Source of the DNA: Gilvimarinus polysaccharolyticus
GTDB lineage: Bacteria > Pseudomonadota > Gammaproteobacteria > Pseudomonadales > Cellvibrionaceae
Direction: 5' to 3'
DNA length: 64,000 nt
NCBI RefSeq assembly: GCF_001187555.1
Contig: NZ_LFIJ01000001.1
Coordinates: forward strand, 832,169 to 896,168
Part shown: positions 40,896-50,372 of the stretch, one piece after another
Layout of the letters: every line of letters begins with the position of its first letter
Position numbering within the stretch: position 1 is the stretch's first letter
The notes under the pieces: generated by a model
What the model was told of the DNA's origin: nothing
The model's input: the letters and a program-made list of their open reading frames with translations, nothing else
Database searches by the model: none
Made by a program: the position numbers and the translations under genes

Positions 40896-42245
40896 ATGGA
40901 TGAACTACTGCGTATATTAAACGACATTAGCGGCGTGGTCTGGGGGCCTCTCATGCTTTTTTTGTTGGTCGGTACGGGGGTGTTTTTAATGCTGCGCCTC
41001 AAAGGGTTTCCAGTGCGCCGTTTGGGCACTGGTTTCGCGCTTTTGTGGCAGGGCCGCCGACATCAGGGCAGTGGCGATGTCAGTCCGTTTAATGCGCTGA
41101 TGACCGCGCTTGCGGCGACTATCGGCACCGGTAATATCGTTGGGGTTGCCACGGCCATTGGTCTGGGTGGGCCAGGGGCTTTGTTTTGGATGTGGTGCAG
41201 CGCTCTAGTGGGTATGGCCACGAAGTACGCTGAGGCGGTGTGTGCGGTGCACTACCGCGAGCAAGACAGCAATGGGCTAAGCGTGGGTGGCCCGATGTAT
41301 TATATTAAAAATGGCTTGGGCGCACGTTGGGCATGGCTGGGTACGGTGTTTGCGGTATTTGGTTGTATCGCGGGTTTTGGTATCGGCAATACCGTGCAGG
41401 CACACTCGGTGGCTGATGCACTATACGGCGACTTGGCTATCCCCAAGCTGGCAACCGGCGTGTTGTTGATGTTTATGGTGGGAGCAGTGCTGCTCGGCGG
41501 TGTTAAGCGCATTGCTCAAGTGGCGGGGCGCCTAGTGCCGTTTATGGGTATTGCTTACATTGCGTGCGGTTTGGTGGTGATTGCGGTGCACGCTAACGCG
41601 GTGCCGGCGGCACTGGTGCTTATATTCGAGAGCGCTTTTAGCGGCCATGCAGCCGCGGGCGGTTTTGCGGGTGCCGGCGTGGCGATGGCAATTCAATTTG
41701 GTGTGGCGCGCGGGGTGTTCTCTAACGAGGCGGGCCTTGGCAGTGCACCCATTGCCCATGCGGCTGCGGCAACCAACAACCCGGTACGCCAAGGCATGAT
41801 CGCTATGTTGGGTACGTTTATCGATACCTTGGTGGTTTGCTCGATTACCGGCATTGCCATTATTGCCAGTGGCGCCTGGCAAGGCGAGGGCAAAGGTGCG
41901 CTTATGTCACAATCGGCGTTTGCCAGTGCGCTACCCTATGGCGGGCTATTTATTACCGTGGCCATTGCTTTGTTTGCCTTTACCACCATGTTGGGTTGGA
42001 GCTATTACGGCGAGCGCTGTGCTCAGTATCTGTGGGGGGTAAAAGCGATTAAACCGTTTCGGGTGTTGTGGGTGTTGGCTATCGGCGTTGGTGCCATGGC
42101 CAATTTATCGCTGGTGTGGATTGTCGCTGATATTTTAAATGCGCTAATGGCGATTCCCAACTTGATTGCCCTGTTTTTACTGTCGGGCGTGGTGCTAACT
42201 TTGACTCGGCAATATATAAAGCGAGACAAAAGCACGACTGAATAA
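40896..42245 (+). CDS. Sodium:alanine/glycine symporter (AGCS family)
   Basis: A 449-residue inner-membrane carrier with about eleven spans. The family signature is GTGNIVGVATAIGLGGPGAL, then FWMW. GGPMYYIKNGLGARWAWLG and GVARGVFSNEAGLGSAPIAH are also diagnostic. It imports small neutral amino acids (alanine, glycine) with sodium, fitting a marine habitat. It is transcribed with the PLP enzyme gene upstream and converges with tusE downstream (12 bases between). Confidence 0.94.
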   Translation: MDELLRILNDISGVVWGPLMLFLLVGTGVFLMLRLKGFPVRRLGTGFALLWQGRRHQGSGDVSPFNALMTALAATIGTGNIVGVATAIGLGGPGALFWMWCSALVGMATKYAEAVCAVHYREQDSNGLSVGGPMYYIKNGLGARWAWLGTVFAVFGCIAGFGIGNTVQAHSVADALYGDLAIPKLATGVLLMFMVGAVLLGGVKRIAQVAGRLVPFMGIAYIACGLVVIAVHANAVPAALVLIFESAFSGHAAAGGFAGAGVAMAIQFGVARGVFSNEAGLGSAPIAHAAAATNNPVRQGMIAMLGTFIDTLVVCSITGIAIIASGAWQGEGKGALMSQSAFASALPYGGLFITVAIALFAFTTMLGWSYYGERCAQYLWGVKAIKPFRVLWVLAIGVGAMANLSLVWIVADILNALMAIPNLIALFLLSGVVLTLTRQYIKRDKSTTE

Positions 42246-42257
42246 AGCTGTTTAAAA

Positions 42258-42584
42258 TTAAAAACAATTAGCCGGGCGCGGCAGTCCGGCGATTTTGCTA
42301 ACCAGTAGCGCGGGGTGCGGCGCAAACAATCCCATTAAATAAATACTGCGGCCTTTATCGTTGCCAAGCTTTTGTTGTGTGTAGCGCACTAGTGCACGGC
42401 TTGCGGGCGAGAGTTCAAATTCTCGATAAAATTCTTGTACTAATTCAATAATCTCCCAGTGGTTGGCGGTCAGCTCTATGTGCTCGGCTTGTGCTAGCTG
42501 CCGAGCAATGGCAGGGTTCCAATCGGTTCGGCTCAATAGGTAACCGTCTTGGTCGATTGCGGGAAAACTGTTTGAGTTTGTCAT
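42258..42584 (-). CDS. tusE: Sulfurtransferase TusE (DsrC family)
   Basis: A 108-residue persulfide carrier that accepts sulfur from TusBCD and passes it to MnmA for 2-thiouridine34 in Lys/Glu/Gln tRNA. The signature is IAGLPRPANC, with the acceptor cysteine next to last. TDWNPAIARQLAQAEHIELT and HWEIIELVQEFYREFELSPA are typical. I prefer ATG at 42584, two bases after the tusB stop, over a TTG two codons earlier. The order tusD-tusC-tusB-tusE, with a YccA-like gene upstream, is a known arrangement. Confidence 0.93.
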   Translation of the reverse strand: MTNSNSFPAIDQDGYLLSRTDWNPAIARQLAQAEHIELTANHWEIIELVQEFYREFELSPASRALVRYTQQKLGNDKGRSIYLMGLFAPHPALLVSKIAGLPRPANCF

Positions 42585-42586
42585 TA

Positions 42587-42892
42587 TCAATACCAGCTTT
42601 GAATCGTTTTATGCTCACAACTTAAACGTACAAACGTCTGATAGTTTATGGTTGTTATATTGTTAAGCTGCGAGTGCAACCCGCGCGCCGCTAGATCGTC
42701 TCCAAGCGCGTAAACGGTTATTCCACGCGCTATCACACTGTTTAGCAGAGCCGTTGTTGGTGCGGCTGTTAGCGCGCCGTAGGTGCCATCTTCAATAAGC
42801 AAGATGCTATCTCCATTGGCGCACAGGGTTAGACACGACTGAAGTGTTTGGTCGGCGAAGGGCGATTTGTTAACCGTGTGTAATGTGCTCAT
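42587..42892 (-). CDS. tusB: Sulfur relay protein TusB
   Basis: A 101-residue DsrH/TusB subunit of the hexameric TusBCD sulfur carrier. It begins MSTLHTVNKSPFADQTLQSC and contains DSILLIEDGTYGAL, typical of the family. It shares one base with the end of tusC and ends two bases before tusE. Sequence-divergent, as is usual for TusB, but the operon position confirms it. Confidence 0.9.
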   Translation of the reverse strand: MSTLHTVNKSPFADQTLQSCLTLCANGDSILLIEDGTYGALTAAPTTALLNSVIARGITVYALGDDLAARGLHSQLNNITTINYQTFVRLSCEHKTIQSWY

Positions 42893-43251
42893 TAAAAACT
42901 TAATAAGTGGTCGTGGTTAGAAATTAATTGTCGCACCTGATCATCGTCTAGCCACTCGATAGATTCAATGCAAAGCTCAGCGGTATTAAGGCCGCGTTTT
43001 TGTGCCGAAGGTTGGTGGGCGTACACGGTATCGACCCCAAACATTTCCAGTGCATTTAAGTTTCGCGCTAAACTTTTTTGTATGCCGGCAATAGGTTGTT
43101 GTTGGTCTTTTAATTGCCACACGCCATCGTCCATCAATAACAATGCGATGTTTTGCTCAAAGGCGGCGGCGGCCAATACGGCCTCGAGCGCTTCGCGGGC
43201 GATGGCGGTGCCGTAAGGTGAGTGACGACTAATACACAGTAAAGATTTCAT
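42892..43251 (-). CDS. tusC: Sulfur relay protein TusC
   Basis: A 119-residue DsrF/TusC subunit of the TusBCD complex. Family features are LCISRHSPYGTAIAREALEA and NIALLLMDDGVWQLKDQQQP. It sits 8 bases after tusD and overlaps tusB by one base. Structural, no catalytic cysteine expected. Confidence 0.92.
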   Translation of the reverse strand: MKSLLCISRHSPYGTAIAREALEAVLAAAAFEQNIALLLMDDGVWQLKDQQQPIAGIQKSLARNLNALEMFGVDTVYAHQPSAQKRGLNTAELCIESIEWLDDDQVRQLISNHDHLLSF

Positions 43252-43259
43252 GGCTCGCT

Positions 43260-43652
43260 CTATGGGCCAAAGGTCAGCAGGCGATCAGAGGCTGCGCTGG
43301 CCTCGATAAGTTGTCCTAGGCCGCTTAGCTCGAACCCCTCAGCGATATTATTACTGTCTTTTTGGTAGCGTTTGGCTTCTGTTGCATCAATAACGCCTCG
43401 ACGTAACGCGGCGGCAATGCACACCACAGCATCCAGCTGGTGTTGTTTAATTAGCTGAGTCCAGCTGGCGGGCAGGTCGTGTTCGTCTTGAGGTGGGGCG
43501 GCTAACCGACTGGCGTTATAAACGCCGTTAGCGTAAAAAAACAATCGATGAATGCTGTGGCCGTCGTCAAGGGCTGCTTGGGCAAAAGCTAGTGCACTTT
43601 GGCTGGCGCTATCGCTGTAGGGTGCGCCTAATATCACAAGAGTAAATTTCAT
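43260..43652 (-). CDS. tusD: Sulfur relay protein TusD
   Basis: A 130-residue DsrE/TusD subunit, which holds the active persulfide cysteine of TusBCD. KFTLVILGAPYSDSASQSAL and HRLFFYANGVYNASRLAAPP are family blocks. The catalytic cysteine is in LDAVVCIAAALRRGV. It heads the tusDCBE operon. A terminator (43656-43682) separates it from the YccA-like gene. Confidence 0.94.
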   Translation of the reverse strand: MKFTLVILGAPYSDSASQSALAFAQAALDDGHSIHRLFFYANGVYNASRLAAPPQDEHDLPASWTQLIKQHQLDAVVCIAAALRRGVIDATEAKRYQKDSNNIAEGFELSGLGQLIEASAASDRLLTFGP

Positions 43653-43655
43653 GGC

Positions 43656-43682
43656 AAAAAAATAAAGCCCCTTGCGGGGCCT
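43656..43682 (-). terminator. Intrinsic terminator after the YccA-like gene
   Basis: On the minus strand GGCCCCGCAAGGGGCTTT leads into ATTTTTTTGCCATG. A 5-bp GC stem (GCCCC/GGGGC, 43667-43680) with an adjoining T-rich run lies just before the tusD start, so some read-through into tusDCBE or a promoter in the short gap is needed. Confidence 0.75.
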
Positions 43683-43691
43683 TGTGTTGTG

Positions 43692-44387
43692 TTAGTCGTC
43701 AGCTGCGCCAAGCAAATGCAGCAAACTAGTAAAGATATTAATAATGGCTAAGTACAGTGATGTGGTTGCCATTAAATAGTTTCGCTCGCCACCATGAATA
43801 ATGGCGCTGGTTTGGAACAATATAATCGCCGACATTAACAATATTATACCCGCCGAAAATACCAAGCTGAGTATAGGCATGTGGTAGCCAAACATTGAAG
43901 CGCCAAGAAGCAATAACATGCTACCGATCATAACCATGATGCCAATAGCGATAAAACCGCGCATAAAGCTAAAGTCTTTGCGGCTAATTAATGCGTATGC
44001 CGATAGCCCCAAGAAGGTAAAAGCGGTTCCGCCAAGTGCCTGGAACACAACAGATGTACCATTAGCTGTGGCTAAGTAGTGATTAATAATAGGGCCAAGA
44101 CCTGCACCAATTAAACCGGTAAAAGCAAACACCACACCGATGCCTGCGGCAGACTCGGCGGTACGTGGCAATACAAACCATATGAGCCCCATAGCGGCTA
44201 ACGACATGATCATCCCTGCGCCATGGCTTAAGCCAATGGCCATGGCGATACCCGCAGTTACGGCGGAGAAAGCAAGGGTCATGCTCAGCAGCAAATAAGT
44301 ATTGCGCAGGACACGGCTTACTTCGGCTGTGTCGGCTTGTGTGGCTGAGCCCATGCGCGTATTGGCGGCAGTGCGTAGGTGTTGCAT
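43692..44387 (-). CDS. Bax inhibitor-1 / YccA family membrane protein
   Basis: A 231-residue inner-membrane protein with seven spans. The E. coli homologue YccA modulates the FtsH protease, and the family includes proton/calcium leak channels. The start is ATG at 44387 with GGAGAG upstream; the frame extends to 44423 but that part is not family-like. VLRNTYLLLSMTLAFSAVTA and LGGTAFTFLGLSAYALISRK are typical, as is YLAIINIFTSLLHLLG near the end. It lies upstream of tus genes, as YccA does near tusE in enterobacteria. Confidence 0.92.
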   Translation of the reverse strand: MQHLRTAANTRMGSATQADTAEVSRVLRNTYLLLSMTLAFSAVTAGIAMAIGLSHGAGMIMSLAAMGLIWFVLPRTAESAAGIGVVFAFTGLIGAGLGPIINHYLATANGTSVVFQALGGTAFTFLGLSAYALISRKDFSFMRGFIAIGIMVMIGSMLLLLGASMFGYHMPILSLVFSAGIILLMSAIILFQTSAIIHGGERNYLMATTSLYLAIINIFTSLLHLLGAADD

Positions 44388-44587
44388 TTGATCTCTCCGA
44401 TAAATTTGATAACGCCTAATCATACAAGCTTACTTGGTTAATACAAGGTTTAACGTCAAGCCCAAGTATGTGTTTACGTGCTCTTTAGCAGCATCAATAT
44501 GATGTTTGGAATTCGTTTGAGTTCCGTAAATGATGATGGGGGCTATGTCGGTGTTTTTAAAGAGCGACGAATAAACGGGCATAAAAA

Positions 44588-44609
44588 AAGCGCCTAAATT
44601 TAGGCGCTT
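44588..44609 (-). terminator. Intrinsic terminator after tRNA-Ser
   Basis: The perfect 18-base palindrome GCGCCTAAATTTAGGCGC (44590-44607) is followed on the minus strand by TTTTTTTAT. It ends the tRNA-Ser transcript. The flanking AAAG on the other side makes it bidirectional in form. Confidence 0.85.
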
Positions 44610-44635
44610 TCTCTATAGCTGCAAGCAGCTCGGTA

Positions 44636-44726
44636 TGGCGGAAGGGCAGGGATTTGAACCCTGGGTAGGCTATTAACCTACGCCGGTTTTCAAGACCGGT
44701 GCATTCAACCACTCTGCCACCCTTCC
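44636..44726 (-). tRNA. tRNA-Ser (anticodon UGA)
   Basis: On the minus strand the gene runs from GGAAGGGTGGCAGAGTGG to CCCTTCCGCCA. It has an anticodon stem CCGGT/ACCGG holding UGA, a long variable arm as expected for serine (GCGTAGGTTAATAGCCTACCC) and a T arm with GGTTCAAATCCC. CCA is encoded. It reads UCA codons (and UCN with modification). Confidence 0.96.
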
Positions 44727-44832
44727 GAAGTGGGGCAGATTATACATGGCTTTTGCTTGGGGGCAAGGGCTTAAGGGGAAAAAGTTTATGTTTTTTAAGA
44801 GCTTGAGTGATTGGTGGTCAAACTGAGGGAAA

Positions 44833-44866
44833 ATTGGCCGAACCAGAAGGTTCTGGTTCGGCCAAT
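44833..44866 (-). terminator. Intrinsic terminator of rne
   Basis: ATTGGCCGAACCAGAA (44833-44848) and TTCTGGTTCGGCCAAT (44851-44866) form a perfect 16-bp stem with a two-base loop. On the minus strand it is followed by TTTCCC. It lies 6 bases past the rne stop. Confidence 0.85.
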
Positions 44867-44872
44867 AGGCAA

Positions 44873-47800
44873 CTACGATTCGCTAGGTGTTTTTTTAGCT
44901 GTTCGTGGATCGTTGCTTGGGCGCTCAAGTTTGCGCGGGTTGTGATCTACTTTTGCAGGTTGGCTGGTATCCAGCGCGCGCGGCAGGGGCCGTGTGCGTG
45001 TTTCTGTCAGGATACGCACCGCTGCTACCGGTTTCGGCGCCTTACGTGGATCGTTGCTCGCGCGGCCAGTAGGACGTGCTACAACTTTGTCGCTGCTGAC
45101 GGAATCCGCTGTGGCTTCAGGTTTTGCAGTGACAGGATTTGCAGCTGCAGGTGTAGCAGGCTTGGCGGCGGGCTCGCTAGGTGTGCTAGGTACTTCAGCC
45201 TTAATGTCGGCAGTTTCAGCTTTAGCTTCTTCTGTTTTGATGTCAGGTTGAGCGCTTGGTTGCTTTGCCGACACGTCGACATCTGCAGGTGTAGTGTTTT
45301 GCTCGGTTTGAGCTGTTGTCGGTGCTTTGCTGGCCGGTTGCTCTGTCTCGGGCTTAGCGGCTGCAATGGTTTGCTGAGGAGCCTCGCTCGGTGTGCTCTT
45401 AACCTCGGTTGCCACACTTGGCTCGACATTAGGTGCAGCTTTAGTGCTCACTTGCTCTGGCTCGGCGGCAGCCTGATTGTGCTGTGCTGCGACTTCAGGC
45501 TCAGCGGCTGGACTTTTTGCCCGAGGTTGGCGTGCCGGTCTTTGTTCGCGAGCATCTTGAGGCTTGTCGCTGCTTTCGCGGCGCGCTTCGATTGCCTTAT
45601 TAGGCTTGGGCGTGTTGTTAGACTCGGTGTTCGCCTCTGGGTTTTCTTGTGCTGCAGTGTTTTGCTCGCCATCAGTATCGCGACGACGACGACGTTGGTT
45701 GCCACGACGGCGACCTGACGGGCGCTTAGGTGGACTTTGTTCGTCAGCCTGTCCATCAGTTGCCGGTGTGTTGTCGGTACTGGTCGCCTGGGCGCTTTGC
45801 TTAGTAGCCTGTTGGTCTTGCTCCGCTAGCGCTGCACTGTCTTGTTGCTGGTTGCGAGGGCTATTGTCGTTGTTGCGATTGCGATTGCGGTTGCGTCCAC
45901 GACGACCGCGACCGTTACCGCGCTCATTGTTGTTGTCGGTATCGTTAGTGTCTTTGTTGCCGCGCGCATCATTATCTCGAGACGTATTGTTGTTGCGAGA
46001 CTCGTTGCCGCGAGAATCAGACGAGTCGTCTTTTTGCTCTTGGCCTTTGCGTCTGTTGTCTGTGTCTCTTTGTGGTTTTTTGTTTTGGTTGTCGCGCTCG
46101 TCATCGCGTGGTCCGTTACGACGTTTGCCGCCACGACGGTTACGGTTTTGCGAGCTTGAGCGATTGCGATCGTTGCGCTGATCGTTGCTTTTACGTTTTT
46201 GGCTGTTGCCTTTGTTGTTTTTGTCGTTTTCTTCTTCCGACTCGAACAACTCTTTAAACCAGCCGGTTAATCGGCTGATTAAGCCTGGTTCAGGTTTTGT
46301 CGCTGGAGCTGGGGCTTGCTGTAGCGGAGTCGCTGGCTTTACCAGTGGTTGTGGCAATTTTACTGGCGCTTCGTCAGTGATGGTTTCGCTTTCGATATGC
46401 TCTTCAGTGCCAACGATCTTGTAGCTGGTTTCTAGCGTGCCTTCGTCGTCATCGCGTAAGCGTTGAACTTCGAAATGCGGAGTTGTCATTTCTGAGTTAG
46501 GAACCACTACAACACGAGTACTATTGCGTTGCTCGATATTGAAAATTGTTTTTCGTTTTTCGTTGAGCAAATAGGTGGCAACCGAGATTGGCGCTATAGC
46601 GCGAATCTCTGCGCTGCGTTCTTTTTGCGCCTCGTCTTCTACTAAACGCAAAATAGACAGAGCCAAAGAGCGAGTGCCACGAATGGTGCCTTGGCCATCA
46701 CAGCGTGGGCAAATTTTAGAGTGCACTTCGCCAAGTGATGGGCGCAGGCGCTGACGTGACATCTCAAGCAAGCCGAAGCGTGAGATGCGACCTATTTGAA
46801 CGCGTGCGCGATCCATGGCCAGTGCGTCGCGAATGCGGTTTTCAACTTCGCGTTGGTTGCGGCTTGATTGCATATCGATAAAGTCGATAACAACCAGTCC
46901 GCCCATGTCGCGCAGACGCAATTGGCGAGCAATTTCGTCGGCCGCCTCTAGGTTGGTTTGGGTGGCCGTTTCTTCAATGTCACCGCCTTTAGTGGCGCGC
47001 GATGAGTTGATGTCGATGGACACCAACGCTTCGGTTACATCGATAACAATCGAGCCGCCAGAAGGTAGTTTTACTTCGCGTTGAAACGCTGTTTCGATTT
47101 GGCTTTCGATTTGGTAGCGATTGAATAGCGGAATATCGTCTTCGTACAGTTTTACCCGGTTGCCAAAGCTTGGCATAACTTGTTGGATAAAACCTGAGGC
47201 CAGCTCAAAGGATTCTTTGTTGTCGACGATAATTTCGCCGATATCTTGCCGTAAATAATCGCGTATGGCGCGGATAATAACGTTGCTTTCTTGAAACAAA
47301 AATGCGGGTGCTTTTGCTTCTTGAGCGCCTTTGTCGATTGAATCCCACAGTTGCAATAGGTAGTCTAAATCCCACTGTAGCTCATCGGCGCTACGACCGA
47401 CACCGGCGGTGCGGATGATAATGCCCATACCGTTAGGGATTTCAACTTGGCTGAGTGCGTCGCGCAGTTCAGCGCGATCTTCGCCTTCGATACGGCGCGA
47501 GATGCCGCCGGCACGAGGATTGTTTGGCATAAGGACTAAGTAGCGTCCAGCCAAGCTAATAAAGGTGGTTAAAGCTGCGCCTTTGTTGCCGCGCTCTTCT
47601 TTGTCGACCTGAACAATAACTTCAGTGCCTTCTTTTACAACCTCTTTAATTTTGACGCGGCCTTCGCCGTCGTTAGGAGATTTGCAGAAGTAATCACGAG
47701 ATATTTCTTTGAGGGGTAAAAAGCCGTGACGATCAGCGCCGTAGTCGACGAACGCAGCTTCTAAGCTGGGCTCTACTCGGGTGATGCGACCTTTATAAAT

Positions 47801-47920
47801 GTTGGCTTTTTTTTGTTCGCGGTTACGATTTTCGATGTCGAGGTCATACAGCCATTGGCCGTCAACCAGTGCAACACGCAACTCTTCGGGTTGGGTTGCA
47901 TTAATAAGCATTCTTTTCAT
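44873..47920 (-). CDS. rne: Ribonuclease E
   Basis: A 1015-residue endoribonuclease, the hub of the RNA degradosome, which cuts mRNA and matures rRNA and tRNA. The N-terminal catalytic half has the S1 domain (about 38-120), the 5'-sensor/DNase-I-like region with [20 protein letters not shown], and the zinc-link CPRCDGQG. The C-terminal half is unstructured: an Arg/Asn-rich stretch (about 570-680), then an Ala/Pro/Glu/Thr-rich tail. Two NDPR-type repeats ([11 protein letters not shown] and [11 protein letters not shown]) lie near the end. Start [20 protein letters not shown] is canonical. Divergent from rluC through a long leader. Confidence 0.97.
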   Translation of the reverse strand: MKRMLINATQPEELRVALVDGQWLYDLDIENRNREQKKANIYKGRITRVEPSLEAAFVDYGADRHGFLPLKEISRDYFCKSPNDGEGRVKIKEVVKEGTEVIVQVDKEERGNKGAALTTFISLAGRYLVLMPNNPRAGGISRRIEGEDRAELRDALSQVEIPNGMGIIIRTAGVGRSADELQWDLDYLLQLWDSIDKGAQEAKAPAFLFQESNVIIRAIRDYLRQDIGEIIVDNKESFELASGFIQQVMPSFGNRVKLYEDDIPLFNRYQIESQIETAFQREVKLPSGGSIVIDVTEALVSIDINSSRATKGGDIEETATQTNLEAADEIARQLRLRDMGGLVVIDFIDMQSSRNQREVENRIRDALAMDRARVQIGRISRFGLLEMSRQRLRPSLGEVHSKICPRCDGQGTIRGTRSLALSILRLVEDEAQKERSAEIRAIAPISVATYLLNEKRKTIFNIEQRNSTRVVVVPNSEMTTPHFEVQRLRDDDEGTLETSYKIVGTEEHIESETITDEAPVKLPQPLVKPATPLQQAPAPATKPEPGLISRLTGWFKELFESEEENDKNNKGNSQKRKSNDQRNDRNRSSSQNRNRRGGKRRNGPRDDERDNQNKKPQRDTDNRRKGQEQKDDSSDSRGNESRNNNTSRDNDARGNKDTNDTDNNNERGNGRGRRGRNRNRNRNNDNSPRNQQQDSAALAEQDQQATKQSAQATSTDNTPATDGQADEQSPPKRPSGRRRGNQRRRRRDTDGEQNTAAQENPEANTESNNTPKPNKAIEARRESSDKPQDAREQRPARQPRAKSPAAEPEVAAQHNQAAAEPEQVSTKAAPNVEPSVATEVKSTPSEAPQQTIAAAKPETEQPASKAPTTAQTEQNTTPADVDVSAKQPSAQPDIKTEEAKAETADIKAEVPSTPSEPAAKPATPAAANPVTAKPEATADSVSSDKVVARPTGRASNDPRKAPKPVAAVRILTETRTRPLPRALDTSQPAKVDHNPRKLERPSNDPRTAKKTPSES

Positions 47921-48658
47921 GCGTTTCCTAGTCTTTTCGTTGGGCGCAGCGTGCCCACGCGACTGTCAACGCTTTTATGTTTTGCACAACCTTGTAGACT
48001 GCCGCGCTACATCAAGCTCACGTCAGCGGTTGTTGGATACTTATTGAACTTCTTCGTCGGCCCGAGCCTTTTGGCTGCATGGGTCGAAATGTCAATATTA
48101 ATCGTTAACTTGCATTTACCAGTTTTTGTCCGGGTTTACCCGGTAACGCCTAAGTAGGCTATTTTGCGCTGGCTGCTATTGCAGCTAGTGGTCGCAGTTA
48201 GGGCAGATACTACCGTTTTCACCATCAACACGAAGAATTGTTCTGTTTGTCTTTCGTTGGGCCGCGAGCAATTGCTCGTGCGGGCCGGTCTCATGGTTTA
48301 ACTTCTGCCAACAAGAGCTTGGTATTTAAGTTACAAAACACAATTAGCGGATTAGTCGCATTGCGCTTGCTGCGCAATGGTTCCGGTGCTCGCGCGGATC
48401 GGAGCCTTATGCCTCAATCAGTGCGCGCGTCACACCATTCATCATTTTGCCGGTTCTGTACACTTTTAGTGTGTAAAAACAGAGCCTTAGCTGGCAGCGG
48501 TATTTCCTCGCGACACGCCTAAAACGCTATGTCCGGAAACCTGCCTGTCCCAGCCGGCTCGAATATACCAGTTAAAGCAATACCCGGCAAATCAAATTGG
48601 TGTGGTACAGCCTAGAGTCGGTGGCTCTGGTACCTGTGTGGCTGTGTTTGCTGTTATT
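47921..48658. promoter_or_regulatory. rne 5' leader / rne-rluC divergent region
   Basis: About 740 bases without a gene, which should include a long rne 5' leader. In other gammaproteobacteria RNase E binds hairpins in this leader to tune its own synthesis. Here CATTGCGC-TTGCT-GCGCAATG (48359-48379) is a perfect 8-bp hairpin, and GAGCAATTGCTC (near 48267-48278) is a palindrome. A few reading frames across it (47799-48157, 48238-48522) look like chance. The role is inferred from position. Confidence 0.55.
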
Positions 48659-49675
48659 ATGCCGCCCATGAAAAATCAGCCTTTTAATGCGCTCGATCTT
48701 GATGAGCGCTTCGCCCAAGCCCAGTTTATGGAAGTCGATGCCGATCAGTCGGGTCAGCGCATTGACAACTATTTAGTGGCGCGCCTTAAAGGTGTGCCGC
48801 GTACACACGTGTATAAATTGCTACGTAAAGGCGAGGTGCGGGTTAATAAAGGACGCATTCGTGCCGATTATCGTTTGCAAGCCGGTGATGTGGTGCGCTT
48901 GCCGCCGCTTAAAGTGACTAAAAAAGCTCCGCCCAAGCAGCTTAGTCAAGGGTTGGGGCGGGTTTTGGAGTCCTCCATTATTTATGAGGATGATGGCCTG
49001 CTGGTGGTGAATAAACCGCCGGGGCTGGCTGTACATGGTGGCAGCGGTGTTGATTTGGGTTTGATTGAGGCGCTGCGGCAGTTGCGGCCCGATGCTCGTT
49101 ATTTAGAGCTGGTGCATCGGCTCGATCGAGACACTTCCGGCTGTATTATGGTGGCTAAAAAGCGCAGCTATTTACGCCATTTACAGCAGGCGCTACGTGA
49201 TAAAACGGCCGGACACGGGGGTATTGTTAAGGTTTATCAGGCCCTAGCTTTAGGTGCTTGGCCTAAGCGAGTGTCACGCGTTAATGCACCTTTATTAAAG
49301 CTTGAGCAAAGCGGTGGTCTGGCGCATATCGTCAAAGTGAGCTCTGAGGGCAAACCCAGCATTACCGATTTCTCTGTATTGCAGCGCTATCAAGAGTACA
49401 CCTTGCTTGAGGCGCGCCCAGTGACTGGCCGTACGCACCAGATTCGGGTGCATGCCCAATTTAAGCAATGTCCGTTATTGGGGGATGAAAAGTACGGCGA
49501 CGATGACGCCAATCGCTTAGCGGTTAAGCTAGGTCTTAAGCGTCATTTTTTGCATGCCAGTGCGTTGATGTTTGTTTTGCCGGGCGAGTCTGCGATGACT
49601 CGTGTCGATGCGCCGTTGCCAACCGATCTGGCTGGAGTGCTTAAATTGCTCGAATCACATAAGCTGAATGGCTAA
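48659..49675 (+). CDS. rluC: 23S rRNA pseudouridine synthase RluC
   Basis: RluC makes pseudouridine at 955, 2504 and 2580 of 23S rRNA. The product is 338 residues from ATG at 48659 (335 from ATG at 48668; both possible). An S4 RNA-binding domain (residues 37-100, with RIDNYLVARLKGVPRTHVYK) precedes the synthase domain. The catalytic Asp is in LVHRLDRDTSGCIMVAKK, and RTHQIRVHAQ is the family's third motif. It is divergent from rne, a conserved pairing. The phosphatase gene follows on the same strand. Confidence 0.95.
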   Translation: MPPMKNQPFNALDLDERFAQAQFMEVDADQSGQRIDNYLVARLKGVPRTHVYKLLRKGEVRVNKGRIRADYRLQAGDVVRLPPLKVTKKAPPKQLSQGLGRVLESSIIYEDDGLLVVNKPPGLAVHGGSGVDLGLIEALRQLRPDARYLELVHRLDRDTSGCIMVAKKRSYLRHLQQALRDKTAGHGGIVKVYQALALGAWPKRVSRVNAPLLKLEQSGGLAHIVKVSSEGKPSITDFSVLQRYQEYTLLEARPVTGRTHQIRVHAQFKQCPLLGDEKYGDDDANRLAVKLGLKRHFLHASALMFVLPGESAMTRVDAPLPTDLAGVLKLLESHKLNG

Positions 49676-49707
49676 CGCTATAAGCATATATTTAGAGAGG
49701 CATATAG

Positions 49708-50361
49708 TTGTTATATATATTTGATTGGGATGGCACGTTGAGCGATTCGACGAATACGATTGTTACCTCGATGCAGCGTGCCGCGACAGATTTGGGGTGG
49801 CAGTGTCCCGAGCGCGATGCCGTACGCAATATTATTGGTTTGGGCTTGCCCGAAGCGATTCGGGTGTTGTATCCCGAAGTTGAGACGCAGGATATTGAGC
49901 GCTTAAGGGCGCGTTACAGTGAACATTTTTTAGCAATTGATCAGGTGGAGCCGGCACAGTTTTACCCTCGTGTTTTGGAATCGTTAGATGTCTTGCGTAC
50001 TCAGGGGCATCAGTTGGCCGTTGCGACGGGCAAAAGTCGGCGCGGGCTTGATCGGGTGTTGGCTCGCTTGGGGCTCGATGGTTACTTTCATGCCAGTCGC
50101 TGCGCTGATGAAACGGCCTCTAAGCCCGATCCGTTGATGTTAGCCGAGCTGTTATCTCAGTTTGGTGTGAAGGCGAGTGAGGCGGTGATGGTGGGTGATA
50201 CTGAGTACGATATGGATATGGCGCGCCGTGCCGATATGCCTCGTATTGGTGTGAGTTATGGTGCGCACGCCGTTGAGCGCTTGCACCCTTACGATCCGGC
50301 GCTGTGTATGGATTGTTTTTCTGAGATATTGACATGGCAGTCGGGGGCGATTGGCGCCTAA
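49708..50361 (+). CDS. HAD-superfamily phosphatase (Gph-like)
   Basis: A 217-residue HAD hydrolase. Motif I is FDWDGTLSDS (nucleophile Asp), motif II is AVATGKSRRGLDRVL, the lysine is in SKPDPLMLAELL and motif IV is MVGDTEYDMDMARRA. It resembles phosphoglycolate phosphatases and the PA2974-like gene beside rluC in Pseudomonas. The start is TTG at 49708 with AGAGAGG upstream; the family begins right at this point. The true substrate is unknown. Confidence 0.9.
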   Translation: MLYIFDWDGTLSDSTNTIVTSMQRAATDLGWQCPERDAVRNIIGLGLPEAIRVLYPEVETQDIERLRARYSEHFLAIDQVEPAQFYPRVLESLDVLRTQGHQLAVATGKSRRGLDRVLARLGLDGYFHASRCADETASKPDPLMLAELLSQFGVKASEAVMVGDTEYDMDMARRADMPRIGVSYGAHAVERLHPYDPALCMDCFSEILTWQSGAIGA

Positions 50362-50372
50362 AGCCCTGTGCT

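Noticed and set aside
44807-45718. A 303-codon frame on the plus strand opposite rne
   Set aside because: It is the antisense shadow of the low-complexity RNase E tail: Cys/Arg/Leu-rich, with no ribosome site and no family match.
47799-48522. Short frames in the rne leader
   Set aside because: They overlap the leader, lack ribosome sites and family resemblance.
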